DNA from: Gracilimonas sp.
GTDB lineage: Bacteria > Bacteroidota > Rhodothermia > Balneolales > Balneolaceae
Direction: 5' to 3'
Length of the DNA: 64,000 nt
NCBI RefSeq assembly: GCF_014762685.1
Contig: NZ_JABURM010000006.1
Span: 546,384 to 610,383, forward strand
Shown here: positions 1 to 9,800 of the stretch, one piece after another
Layout: each line of letters starts with the position of its first letter
Numbering within the stretch: the stretch's first letter is position 1
Program-made: the position numbers and the translations under genes
The notes under the pieces: model-generated
What the model was told of the DNA's origin: nothing
The model's input: only the letters and a program-made list of their open reading frames with translations
The model's database searches: none

Positions 1-3000
1 AGTTTACGGTTCCCATCTGGAAGAGGTCGCGCAGGTTTTGGCCAAACACATCGAAATTCAGGAACCAGCCTTGTCCGTACAGCCATACGAGCAGAAAACC
101 GCCTGCCCACGCCACAAAAATGCTGCTGAAGATCATGGCGGTAGTGCTCACCGAACGGAACTGGAAGTACATAATCAGAAAAATGATGGCCAATGCAATT
201 GGAAGAATGATACTCAGCCGCTTTTCAGCTCGCACCTGATTTTCATAATTTCCCGCAAACTCAAAGTTGATGCCGGACGGGATCGTTAGAATTCCGGAAT
301 CCACATTATCCTGAATTTCACGCCGGGCATTTTCTACTACTTCCACTTCGGCGTAGCCGTCCACTTTGTCAAAAATCACATAGCCTACCAGGAAGGTGTC
401 TTCACTTTTAATAGCCTGTGGACCCTGTCGGTATTTGATTTCAGCAAGTTGAGCCAGTGGTACTTCGGTTCCGGTCTTAGTCGGAACCAAGAGCTCTCCC
501 AACGCCTCGGGGTCACTCCTCAACTCCCGTGCAAATCGCACACGGATAGGATAGCGTTCGCGTCCTTCTACGGATGTAGACACGGCCATTCCGCCCACAC
601 CCATCGACATGAACTGTTGTGCATCCTGAACAGAAAGTCCGTAGCGGGCCAGTTGCTCCCGATCCCAATCCACTTCCAGGTATGGTTTCCCAACAATGCG
701 CTCGGCAAAAACGGAAGAGGCCTTGACGCCCTCTGTTTTACGAAGCACTTCTTCCAGTTCCAAGCCGAAACTTTCAATTTCATTTAAATCATCTCCCTTC
801 ACTTTTACGCCCATCGGTGCTCTCATTCCTGATTGCAGCATAATGAGACGTGTTTCTATGGGTTGAAGTTTGGGAGCGGAAGTGGTTCCGGGAATCCGGG
901 AAACGGAAATAATTTCATTCCAAATATCATCCGGTGATTGAATGTGATCTCTCCATTGACGGTAATATTCGCCGTCGGGATCGGGAATGAGTTCGGCATT
1001 TTCATCTTCCACAAACTCGCCCGTATCATCGACCTTAAATCTAACCCGCCTTCCATTTTCATCGGTTTTGTATTCCGATTTGTAGATGATGACATTTTCA
1101 AACATGGAAACCGGGGCCGGATCGAGGGCAGATTCGGTTCGGCCCATTTTCCCAACGACCATTTCCACTTCGGGGATGGCATTTACAGCCATATCAATTT
1201 TACGCATCACGTCTTCCGCTTCTTCCACTCCGGCGTGCGGCATGGTTGTGGGCATGAGAAGGAAGGCGCCTTCATCGAGAGCGGGCATAAATTCCTCACC
1301 CAGTCCAGGGAAAGTTTCAGAAGCAGAGACCCAAACAGAAGTTTCGCGGACATCCACCCCGATTATATCAAAACTCTTGGCTACAAAACCGAAGGTAGTG
1401 GCAAAACCCAGCCAGATCATTACCCCAAACAACATAAATGCGGATGGGATGGCGAGGAAGGCTTTTTTATGGTCGAGGCACCACCCAATGATGGATTGAT
1501 AATATTTGATGATGAGCCAGAAGGCGGCTAAGATCAGGGCAATCAATATCACGATAAAAAACAAGTTGCCGGCGAAAGAAACGGACGGGCCAAACGGCAG
1601 CCAATATACCGTCAAAAGCCAGGTAACAACCACAACTGAGAGGACATTATTCAGCAACGGAATTTGTCGTTGATAATTTTCATCCAAAAAGAATCCGGCA
1701 CCATTGATGAGGCCAAAACCTAAAATCAAAAATCCACCCCAGCTTGAAATGGTGAAGATTGTTATCACCCCGCCAATAACTAACAATCCATTCCAGCCCA
1801 GTTTGAGCTTACGGTTGTTAATTTTCAGTCCGAAAAACCAGTGAGCAAATGGTGGAATCAGTGTGATTGTGATGATAATGGAGGCAATCAGTGCAAAAGT
1901 CTTGGTGTAGGCTAGCGGCTTAAAGAGTTTACCTTCGGCGGCAATCATGGTGAAGACGGGAAGGAAACTCACAATAGTGGTGGTGATAGCCGTTAAGATG
2001 GCCCCGGCTACTTCAACCGTGGCGTTGTAAATCACCTCCAGCAGTGATTCATTTTCTTCCATTTCCTCCATATGCCGGAGCATATTCTCGGAGAGAATCA
2101 CCCCCATATCTACAATGGTTCCGATGGCAATGGCAATTCCTGAAAGCGCCACGATGTTGGCGTCCACGCCGAAGTATTTCATGGCTATAAAAGTCATGAG
2201 TACGGCAATGGGCAGCATGGCGGAGATCAAAACTGAAGTCCTCAGGTTCATCACCATAATGATGATCACAATAATGGTAATCAGGATTTGGAGGGAGAGG
2301 GCTTCTTCCAAGGTACCCAAAGTTTCACCAATCAGTGTGGATCGATCATAAAAAGGCACAATGGTAACTTTAGATTCGATGCCATCATCCAGGGTTTTAG
2401 AAGGCAACCCGGCTGATATCTCTTCGATTTGTGCTTTCACATTATCGATAACCTGTTGGGGGTTCGCTCCCTGCCGGGCTACCACCACGCCACCCACGGC
2501 CTCGGCTCCGGCTTTATCCAGCGCACCTCTGCGCGGAGCTGGTCCCATGCTCACAAAACCAATATCCTGAATACGGATGGGAGTATTATCTATCACTTTT
2601 ACTACAGCCGTCTCCAGGTCTTCCAGGTTTTCAATGTAGCCCAAACCACGCACCAAATATTCGGCATTGTTCATTTCTATAGTACGCGCCCCGGTTTCGG
2701 CGTTGGCTTTTCGCACGGCATCAATGACTTCCGGCAAGGTGACCTCATAGGTTTTTAGTTTATTGGGATCAACATCGACCTGGTACTCTTTCACATAGCC
2801 ACCAATGGAAGCGACCTCAGCGACCCCCTGTGCGCCGGAAAGTCCGTATTTGACATAAAAATCCTGAAGGGAGCGCAACTCTTGCGGATCCCATCCCCCC
2901 GCTGGATTACCGTCTTTATCTCTGCCTTCAAGCGTATACCAAAATATTTGACCCAGTGCGGTGGCATCCGGGCCCAAAGCAGGTTTTGCGGCTTGAGGCA

Positions 3001-3397
3001 AAGTGCCTGCGGGTAGAGAGTTTATCTTCTCCAAAATCCGGGAGCGGCTCCAATAAAACTCCACATTCTCTTCAAAAATCACATATATGTTGGAGACGCC
3101 GGTCATGGAAGAACTCCGGACAGTTTTTACACCGGGTACAGTCAGTAACTGTGTAGTCAGCGGATAGGAAATCTGGTCTTCAATGTCCTGTGGTGACTGA
3201 CCTTCCCACTCGGTATACACAATCTGCTGGTTCTCACCGAGATCGGGGATGGCATCTACCGGAACGGGGTCACGGGGCAGGAAGTCCAGATTCCAGTTAA
3301 AGGGGGTTACGGACAGCCCCCAACCTGTCAGGACTAGCAAAAGCAGTACAGCCACAAGTTTGTTTTCCAGGAAAAACCGGATGGTTTTGTTTAGCAT
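1..3397 (-). CDS. cusA: CusA-type heavy-metal efflux RND permease (3' end outside window)
   Basis: Inner-membrane RND pump that would drive Cu(I)/Ag(I) out through a CusB/CusC-like complex. My own reverse-strand translation from the ATG at 3397 stays open to the left edge (about 1132 codons), so the C-terminus is missing. Visible CusA hallmarks are an N-terminal membrane helix followed by DAIPDLGENQQIVYTEWEGQ, then YPLTTQLLTVPG, FYWSRSR, GPDATALGQ and GGYVKEYQVDVDP. Met residues lie where CusA binds metal (MLQSGMRAPMGVKVKG near residue 850). The AIGTIVDMGVI stretch in TM4 is the conserved proton-relay region. The class is CusA rather than CzcA because of the SLGPDAT-like and WSRSR signatures. 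CusB and a TolC-like protein are expected but are not between it and the upstream gene at 3737-4198. No frameshift was seen. Confidence 0.93.
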   Translation of the reverse strand, partial: MLNKTIRFFLENKLVAVLLLLVLTGWGLSVTPFNWNLDFLPRDPVPVDAIPDLGENQQIVYTEWEGQSPQDIEDQISYPLTTQLLTVPGVKTVRSSSMTGVSNIYVIFEENVEFYWSRSRILEKINSLPAGTLPQAAKPALGPDATALGQIFWYTLEGRDKDGNPAGGWDPQELRSLQDFYVKYGLSGAQGVAEVASIGGYVKEYQVDVDPNKLKTYEVTLPEVIDAVRKANAETGARTIEMNNAEYLVRGLGYIENLEDLETAVVKVIDNTPIRIQDIGFVSMGPAPRRGALDKAGAEAVGGVVVARQGANPQQVIDNVKAQIEEISAGLPSKTLDDGIESKVTIVPFYDRSTLIGETLGTLEEALSLQILITIIVIIIMVMNLRTSVLISAMLPIAVLMTFIAMKYFGVDANIVALSGIAIAIGTIVDMGVILSENMLRHMEEMEENESLLEVIYNATVEVAGAILTAITTTIVSFLPVFTMIAAEGKLFKPLAYTKTFALIASIIITITLIPPFAHWFFGLKINNRKLKLGWNGLLVIGGVITIFTISSWGGFLILGFGLINGAGFFLDENYQRQIPLLNNVLSVVVVTWLLTVYWLPFGPSVSFAGNLFFIVILIALILAAFWLIIKYYQSIIGWCLDHKKAFLAIPSAFMLFGVMIWLGFATTFGFVAKSFDIIGVDVRETSVWVSASETFPGLGEEFMPALDEGAFLLMPTTMPHAGVEEAEDVMRKIDMAVNAIPEVEMVVGKMGRTESALDPAPVSMFENVIIYKSEYKTDENGRRVRFKVDDTGEFVEDENAELIPDPDGEYYRQWRDHIQSPDDIWNEIISVSRIPGTTSAPKLQPIETRLIMLQSGMRAPMGVKVKGDDLNEIESFGLELEEVLRKTEGVKASSVFAERIVGKPYLEVDWDREQLARYGLSVQDAQQFMSMGVGGMAVSTSVEGRERYPIRVRFARELRSDPEALGELLVPTKTGTEVPLAQLAEIKYRQGPQAIKSEDTFLVGYVIFDKVDGYAEVEVVENARREIQDNVDSGILTIPSGINFEFAGNYENQVRAEKRLSIILPIALAIIFLIMYFQFRSVSTTAMIFSSIFVAWAGGFLLVWLYGQGWFLNFDVFGQNLRDLFQMGTVN

Positions 3398-3736
3398 GAT
3401 TTGGTTATTAGGAATTGGTTGATGGTATTTATTACTCTTAGGGCTCGTTCCGAAAGTCTCGTTCGGAATGCATGCGGGAATCTCTGGTTCCAAAGTGTTG
3501 GATTAAGCTTGGTTGCCCTTAGTTTTCCTCTCTTTGCAATGTGAACGAGTTCACATTCCGGTCTCTCTCCAAAGAGAGATAGGTTCTTGCTGAATTCTGA
3601 TTTTTGAATTCGAAATAATGCTTTGAAAGTGGCAAGAAACCTGTGTCCCGCTGGAGGGACCGGAAAATCAACTTGTTGATTTTGCAGGGAGGATAGTCAG
3701 TGGTAAGGCAACTGACTCAATTAGGTATGCCAATCC
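3398..3736. other. Intergenic spacer with several short perfect palindromes
   Basis: I see no gene in this 339-base gap between the His/Met-rich protein and cusA. It holds a 9-2-9 palindrome (AATGTGAAC-GA-GTTCACATT, 3538-3557), a TCTCTCT/AGAGAGA hairpin (3562-3579), an AAAATCAA-CTTG-TTGATTTT hairpin (3664-3683), a TTCCGAA/TTCGGAA inverted repeat (3448-3468), a GTCCC/GGGAC hairpin (3645-3660) and a GGGAATCTCTGGTTCC element (3476-3491) that recurs in near-identical form at 4371-4387. The 3538-3557 palindrome could be an operator for cusA. The others may be RNA hairpins or remnants of an interspersed repeat. Confidence 0.5.
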
Positions 3737-4198
3737 CTATTTGAGAAAAGTCTCGTTAAGGAGATAGATAGGCGGGGGTGAATAAGCATCCGAAACCGGG
3801 ATTTGAAAAGCATGGGCTTCGGATTCATCGGTGTGAATTTCCGCCAGGACCTGCACTACGCGCAATACCGGAACTTTGGTTTTAAGCTGAGCTTTTGCTT
3901 CGGTCTTAACCGGCGCTTCCTCTAAGGAACAGGCACAGGCAAAACCAAGATCGTGGGCTTTGTGGTGGGTTTTATCCGTTTTGGGGTGATGTTGGTGTTC
4001 CGGTTTCTCAGCAGGTTGGCCGTTCATGGGGCAATCTTCCGCATGTTGGCTCATTGGTTGCATGGGATGATGCATTTCCTGCATCTCATCACATACTTCC
4101 TCCGACATGGCATGAAGTCCCATAGGTACAGAAACCCCAATCAGGATACTCAAACTGAGTACCGAGGCGATAAACCGATATGTGGCAGAAATTTTCAC
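3737..4198 (-). CDS. Secreted His/Met-rich small protein of a copper-resistance locus
   Basis: A 153-residue protein starting at GTG (4198). It has an N-terminal hydrophobic segment (about residues 10-30) that looks like a signal peptide. A central stretch (about 33-85) is packed with His and Met (MQEMHHPMQPM, HQHHPKTDKTHHKAH), then comes a CAC cysteine pair and a C-terminal YSPPPIYLLNETFL tail. His/Met clusters of this kind bind Cu(I)/Cu(II) or Ag(I) in the periplasm. The tail resembles small proteins that precede CusA-type pumps in Bacteroidota (often named HYC_CC_PP), but that assignment is from memory. It lies upstream of cusA on the same strand, 339 bases away. A periplasmic metal buffer or chaperone is inferred. 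Confidence 0.7.
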   Translation of the reverse strand: MKISATYRFIASVLSLSILIGVSVPMGLHAMSEEVCDEMQEMHHPMQPMSQHAEDCPMNGQPAEKPEHQHHPKTDKTHHKAHDLGFACACSLEEAPVKTEAKAQLKTKVPVLRVVQVLAEIHTDESEAHAFQIPVSDAYSPPPIYLLNETFLK

Positions 4199-4495
4199 GA
4201 ACTGAAATTAGTCAAGTGGGCAGTGAATTCAAAGCGGGGCGGGGAAGAAGTCAGGATTTGATAAATTTTAGGTCATATTCTGCAAATGAGGTTGGGCACA
4301 AAAGCACTAAAACACAAAGGTTGATTGAAAATAATTTAAGAGCCGACAACTTGTTTAGCTTGTTGCCTGAGGGAACCTCTGGTTCCCATAGTGGGACTAA
4401 TTGATTACCGTGTCCCACCGGACACTTTCTCTATCTCTTTTTCCTAACAGACAAGACCTCCAAGACAAGAAGACCCCTCAAAAAAATTATCCTAA
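4199..4495. other. Intergenic region with palindromic elements
   Basis: No convincing gene. A perfect 7-3-7 palindrome GGGAACC-TCT-GGTTCCC lies at 4371-4387 and a GTGTCC-CACC-GGACAC hairpin at 4410-4425, followed by a T/C-rich run. The first is a close copy of 3476-3491 beyond the neighbouring gene. The segment probably also holds the divergent promoters of the His/Met-rich gene (-) and the MFS gene (+), but I cannot assign boxes. Confidence 0.45.
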
Positions 4496-4618
4496 CATCC
4501 GTATATTTGGCCTCGATATTTCACATCAATAAGATCACATATTCAAGCAAGAGGCCCCTTCATCAGTCCCGATTCTAAAAAACGCTATATCCTGATTCTC
4601 GGTATCGTATTCATTGCA

Positions 4619-5740
4619 TTGTCTATGCGTTCGCCGTTGTCGAGTGTGGGGCCGCTCACCGAATTTATCCAAAATGCTTTGGGGCTTTCCTATAGTATGA
4701 TCGGGTTGATCACCACCCTTCCCCTGATCTGTTTTGCTGCTTTGTCCGGTTTTACGCTGTATTTTACGCAACGATTTGGGCTGGAAGTCACCTTGGGAGC
4801 TGCCCTTTTCATTTTAACTGTTGGTACAGTTGTCCGGTCTTTTGTAAATATTCCGGCTTTATATATGGGAACTCTATTTGTAGGGATCGGAATCGCTATC
4901 ATGAATGTGCTGATGCCCTCCATCGTAAAAAGAGATTTCCCGGAGCGATCGGGATTGATGACAAGTATGTATTCCGGGGTAATGGGAGTCGGGGCTACGT
5001 TGGGCGCCGGAGTAAGTGTGCCCTTGGCCCACGCCACTAACTGGCAATTTTCGCTGGGAAGTTGGGCTATTTTGGCCTTTCTTGGGATGTTATTCTGGAT
5101 CCCTCAACTCAGAAACCGAACAAACCCCAAAAATCCGATTCATATTTTTTCGGCGATCAAAAAGCTGAGCTCCTCACCCATTGCCTGGCAAATCGCGTTC
5201 TTTATGGGACTGCAATCCCTCATTTTCTATGCTATTCTTGCCTGGCTACCGGAGATTCTGATCGACAGAGGTATGACACCAACTAAGGCAGGACTGGTGC
5301 TGTCTATTTCCCAGGGAACCGGTATTCTAGGTTCGCTGATAATTCCTGTAATAGCAGGAAGGTTTAGCGATCAGCGAAGAATTGTAATGGTCACCGGAGC
5401 TATGGAAGTTATTGGAATTACAGGAATCTTGATTACGGATACTTTTTTGGTTTCTACATGGGCCGGAATATTGGGATTTGGTTTGGGCGGGAACTTCAGT
5501 CTGGCGCTGCTATTCATGGTGTTAAGGGCTGATTCTCCCGAGCTAACCACCGGGCTTTCCGGGATGGCTCAGTCTGTCGGCTACTTTATAGCCGCCTTCG
5601 GGCCTGTTCTATTTGGCTTAATCCACGATCTGACTAATAGCTGGAGCATTCCGCTTTATAGCATGTTGGTCATTGCAGCTCTGCAGCTTGTTATTGGTTT
5701 GGGCGCGGCAAAGGACAGGATCATTTACGAAGATTCGTGA
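4619..5740 (+). CDS. MFS transporter, CynX/NimT-like; true start unclear
   Basis: Twelve-helix major facilitator of the cyanate-permease (CynX/NimT) group. Members export or import small organic anions or drugs, and the substrate here is unknown. Family signatures are ALSMRSPLSSVGPL after TM1 and a Gly-rich central MYSGVMGVGATLGAG stretch. The coordinates start at TTG 4619 (an ATG follows at 4625), but translation upstream in the same frame gives KKRYILILGIVFI, which is the family's first transmembrane helix. That frame is open back to the TAA at 4493 and contains no ATG, GTG or TTG before 4619. Either an unusual start (ATC, ATT or ATA around 4529-4564) is used, or the start has been lost. 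The rest of the protein is intact. Confidence 0.82.
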   Translation: MSMRSPLSSVGPLTEFIQNALGLSYSMIGLITTLPLICFAALSGFTLYFTQRFGLEVTLGAALFILTVGTVVRSFVNIPALYMGTLFVGIGIAIMNVLMPSIVKRDFPERSGLMTSMYSGVMGVGATLGAGVSVPLAHATNWQFSLGSWAILAFLGMLFWIPQLRNRTNPKNPIHIFSAIKKLSSSPIAWQIAFFMGLQSLIFYAILAWLPEILIDRGMTPTKAGLVLSISQGTGILGSLIIPVIAGRFSDQRRIVMVTGAMEVIGITGILITDTFLVSTWAGILGFGLGGNFSLALLFMVLRADSPELTTGLSGMAQSVGYFIAAFGPVLFGLIHDLTNSWSIPLYSMLVIAALQLVIGLGAAKDRIIYEDS

Positions 5741-5810
5741 TTTCTTCATCTTTATGTATTCATTTTGATTCCGCTACTTTGCTGCGGAGCCTATGATTGA
5801 AACTTTGATT

Positions 5811-6122
5811 CTACTGTAACTCACCTTCAAACTTTACAATGCTCTCTCTCACCTCATCTGTCATTTCTTTGCGTGCCTTACCAAGTTCGTAATGAGCTTG
5901 TAAGCCAAGCCACATCTCAGCGCTGGTACCGAGGGCTATTGAAAATCGTAGTGCAGTGTCTCCCGTCACAGTACGCCTTCCTCGAACGATCTCATTTACA
6001 CGATTAGGTGATACCGAAATTCGGCGAGCAAATTCACGCTGACTTATATTCAGGGGCTCTAAATACTCCTCTAATAATATTTTTCCCGGATGAATCGGCT
6101 TAACTTTTTTATCAGTATTCAT
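5811..6122 (-). CDS. higA: HigA-family addiction-module antitoxin, no toxin neighbour
   Basis: A 103-residue Xre/HigA-type helix-turn-helix protein. The family opening IHPGKILLEEYLEPLNIS is followed by the HTH QREFARRISVSPNRVNEIVRG and the HigA signature TALRFSIALGTSAEMWLGLQ. In normal higBA pairs a HigB RNase of about 90-110 residues lies just upstream and is neutralised by HigA, which also represses the operon. Here only about 130 AT-rich bases separate it from the divergent VOC gene and no HigB ORF fits. Downstream lies the end of the convergent MFS gene. It is therefore an orphan antitoxin or a repurposed regulator. The family call is secure and the role is not. Confidence 0.88.
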   Translation of the reverse strand: MNTDKKVKPIHPGKILLEEYLEPLNISQREFARRISVSPNRVNEIVRGRRTVTGDTALRFSIALGTSAEMWLGLQAHYELGKARKEMTDEVRESIVKFEGELQ

Positions 6123-6261
6123 GGTTATTCATTTTATAAAAATTATTTGAGTATAAATGTCTCTTGTCTCGTAACACATTACAATATAGCTAGTTTATTA
6201 GTTTAATGTCTATTGTTCTTTATGATGTGGTTAGTTACATTTTTAAAAAAAGAAGGTGTCT

Positions 6262-6621
6262 ATGCAAGAACACGAAAAAATAGACTATGTAGAATTTCCG
6301 GCCAGTGCCCTGGACGCTACCAAAGAATTCTTTACCAAGGTATTCGGGTGGGGGTTCACAGACTATGGTCCTGAGTACAGTTCTTTTGCGAATGAAGGAA
6401 TAAACGGCGGATTTTTCAAATCCAATAAAAAAGGAACTACTGAAACGGGAAGCGCGCTCATTATTTTTTACAGTAAGGATCTGGAGGCTACGCAAAAGAA
6501 AGTGGAAGAAGCCGGTGGTAAGATCGTTAAAACCACGTACTCTTTTCCAGGAGGGCGTCGGTTTCATTTCACTGAACCCAGTGGGAATGAATTTGCAGTG
6601 TGGTCAGATAAAACTGATTGA
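6262..6621 (+). CDS. VOC family (glyoxalase/bleomycin-resistance fold) protein
   Basis: About 119 residues with the vicinal-oxygen-chelate pattern: KIDYVEFPASALDATKEFFTKVFGW at the start of the fold, a GGF core and a C-terminal HFTEPSGNEFAVWS strand carrying the usual metal-side Glu. I chose ATG 6262 because an AGAAGG ribosome site at 6251-6256 is well spaced from it. A GTG at 6256 is also in frame but overlaps that site. Proteins of this small single-domain class are widespread and mostly uncharacterised, so the substrate cannot be named. It stands alone, divergent from the HigA gene and followed by a hairpin terminator. Confidence 0.85.
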   Translation: MQEHEKIDYVEFPASALDATKEFFTKVFGWGFTDYGPEYSSFANEGINGGFFKSNKKGTTETGSALIIFYSKDLEATQKKVEEAGGKIVKTTYSFPGGRRFHFTEPSGNEFAVWSDKTD

Positions 6622-6668
6622 AGCCAACAATTATAAATCTACCCAAAGAAACTAATAATACGGTAGAC

Positions 6669-6709
6669 CCGGCAATGATCATATTAGGAAGGATTCTCGC
6701 CGGTTTTTT
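6669..6709 (+). terminator. Probable terminator after the VOC gene
   Basis: CCGGC (6669-6673) pairs with GCCGG (6699-6703) and is followed directly by six T residues (6704-6709). The stem is short and the loop long (25 bases), so strength is uncertain, but position and T-tract fit. Confidence 0.55.
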
Positions 6710-6771
6710 CTTTCATTCACGTTCTAAGCCTGAAATACTACCTAGGACAAGAACACTTTCATTGTTGAAAT

Positions 6772-6805
6772 AAAAAAGGATCGGACCTCAAGAGATCCAA
6801 TCCTT
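6772..6805 (-). terminator. Hairpin terminator of the Asp-box protein gene
   Basis: AAGGAT/ATCCTT, GGA/TCC and CTC/GAG pair in register with two mismatches between 6776 and 6805. Read on the minus strand, the hairpin is followed by a run of six T (6777-6772). It lies 36 bases after the stop codon of the gene at 6841. Confidence 0.75.
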
Positions 6806-6840
6806 AATAATTGTAATTAGTAGTCCAAGAAATTATAAGC

Positions 6841-9800
6841 TTATTCAGGCCAATAGATTTCAGGCAAACCATTGCTTACTAATAAACTACTATAATTCTT
6901 CACCGATTGATTTTTTATAGAATTAAGTTTCATTTTTAGATCAGACCACTCTTTTAAGTAATCTCTGGTAACATCCCTTGAGCCAGCTGTAACAGGAATA
7001 TTTTTACTCATTTGGTTTAAGAAATCCTTGTATTTAAGTAGTAGTCTTGCTTCAAATTGGTAATTGTGTTGCCCTGTACGCATCTCTTTTTGTAAGATTT
7101 CTGCAATCCAATCTTCAATAGTTTGGTTTAAAGCAGCGCCCTTATCCTTTACTTCTTTGTTTTCTGAAACATCTAAAGCAAAATCAATTTGGCGTTGTAC
7201 TTGACGAAGGTCGCGAACACCTTTAGCCATTTCGGTTGCAGCCACAAATAAAGAAGCAGAAAGTTTATCGCGTTCATCGAATGAAGAGGCAGCGTTTGGA
7301 ATACTTTTGAGAATATTTGGGTGAATTTTAAGTTCAAAATCTTGAGTTTGGCTGAAATCACCGATACTCAATTTCACCTTATACTTGCCGGGTGCGGCAT
7401 CATATGCGCTCAAATTACGGCTGGTAGTTGTAACTTCTTTAATACAATCGAACATGCCAACTCGCATATTCCAACTGTAAATATGAGCGCCTGAACTTCT
7501 TTCTAGTTGTGGTCTTTTCATAGAATCACATTGTGTTGGAGGCTCATTAGAAGCTTCGGAATGAACAACTTTTCCTGTACTATCTATTATTTCCAATGAC
7601 ATCGGAACATCTTTACCAACTTCTTTATTAAGCACATATGTAATTTGTAAGTCAGAGGGAGCATTCTCGCCAGGAGCTACATCTACGCTATATGAAATGG
7701 AAACCCCAGTGTTGAAGTCACGGGGCTTATATAGATAGTAATCTGCATTTGCTACCTCATCAGAAATCTGATGTAATGGAGTCAGATCATCTAAAATCCA
7801 TAATGCACGTCCCTGAGTGGCTACCACTAAATCTTTTCGTTTAACCCTAAGATCGGTAATGGGCACTTCCGGAAGGTTATTCTGAAGAGGTTGCCAGTTT
7901 TCCCCATCGTTAAAAGAAACAAAAACTCCGGTTTCTGTACCCGCATAAAGTAATCCTTTTCTGTCAGGGTCTTCTCTTACTGAGCGAGCAAATGTATTAC
8001 CCGGAATACCAGTTACTATCTTTTCCCATGATGATCCATAGTTATTGGTTTTATATATATAAGGAGTAAAATCATTCATTTTATATCCAGCCACAGCGAT
8101 GTAAGCGCTAGCGGGGTCATGAGGAGATGGCTCAACAACATTAATAATAGCTTCCGGTAAACCCTTCGGGGTTACATTCGTCCATGTTTCGCCTGCATTT
8201 TTAGAAACATGTACTAAACCGTCATCAGAGCCTACCCAAATAACACCTTCCTTAATTGGAGATTCTTCGATGTTGAAAAGGTTGTTATAACTTTCGGCAG
8301 TAATTTGTTCGTTAGAAATTGGGCCTCCGCCTTTACCTTGATGATCTTTATTATTTCTAGTGAGATCTTTACTTATTACATCCCAGGTTACTCCCCTATC
8401 AGATGATTTCATCACATACTGAGAACCATAATAGATTACAGAGGGGTTGTGTGGAGAAACGAGTACGGGTCCATTCCAATTGGCTCTATATTTTAAATTC
8501 TTAGGTTGTTCGCCACTAACTCGTTCTGGGTAGGGTCTAACCATTCTAACATTATCAATTTCGCTATCCCACTCAATGAAGTTGCTGGCAAAATAGGTAG
8601 AATAAATAAATCGAGGGTTGTCAGCGTCAAATCCAACAGTGGAGGATTCACCGGCACGGATAATATTCCAATGCATCTCACCAATTCCACCATCAGATGT
8701 TCTGCTATCAATTACGATAGAGCTATTATCTTGCTGTCCGGAATAAACACGGTATGGATATTGATTATCAGTTATTGCACGGTAAAACTGTCCGGTAGGC
8801 TGGTTCCTAATTGATGACCATGTTTCTCCACCGTTGTAAGTGACTGCACCACCACCATCATTGGCATTGATCATATTGTCACTATTTTCCGGGTTGATCC
8901 ACATATCGTGATGATCAACATGAGTAAACATACTTCCGGAAAATGTTTTACCGCCATCGATTGACTTCATTGCGAAGCTGTTTAAAACCCATAGTTCGTC
9001 TTCATCAGATGGATCTGCCACAATATGCATGTAGTACCAAGCCCGAGCATAAGTTGTTGGGTCATTTGATGTCTGCACAAAGCTTTCACCACCGTCATCT
9101 GAGCGATAAACTCCTCCTTCTTTGCCCAATGCTTCAATAGCCATATAAACTATCTTTGGGTTTGCAGGTGATATAGAAATCCCCATTTTCCCTTTCAGTT
9201 CCGGGAGCCCTTTGGTTATTTCTTTCCAGGTTTTACCGGCATCAGTTGTTTTCCAAACTTTACTTCCCGGCCCGCCGCTTTGAACATACCATGGCTTTCG
9301 ATTAAAATCCCAGGAAGTAGCCATCATAATGTCAGGATTGGATGGATCTACACTTAAATCAGCAATACCTGAGTTTTCATTCACATATAGAATCTTCTCC
9401 CAGTTTTCACCACCATCTTTGGTTAAGTAAATACCTCGTTCTTCATTTGGTCCCCAGGGGTTACCTTGTGCAGCTACGTATACTACATCGGGATTTTTTG
9501 GGTGGATAAAAACTCTACTAATATGGCGAGTAGCTTCCAGCCCAATATGTGTCCATGTCTCACCAGCATCGGTTGATTTATATACACCATCACCATGAGA
9601 TGTTTTAACCCCGCGAACGGGACCTTCACCTGTTCCAACGTATATGATGTTATTATCTGAAGGGGCTACTGTAACGTCACCTATTCCTGTGGTATTAAAA
9701 TAACCATCAGAGATAACATGCCATGTTGTACCACCGTCAGTTGTTTTCCAAACACCACCTCCGGTTGTACCCATGTAATAGGTATAGATGTCTCCCGGAA

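Noticed and set aside
38-1531. Several plus-strand open frames of 80-200 codons in the first 3 kb
   Set aside because: They are antisense shadows of the continuous CusA frame on the minus strand, which shows full family similarity.
6123-6261. HigB toxin upstream of HigA
   Set aside because: The space is too short and too AT-rich, and no frame resembles a RelE/HigB protein.
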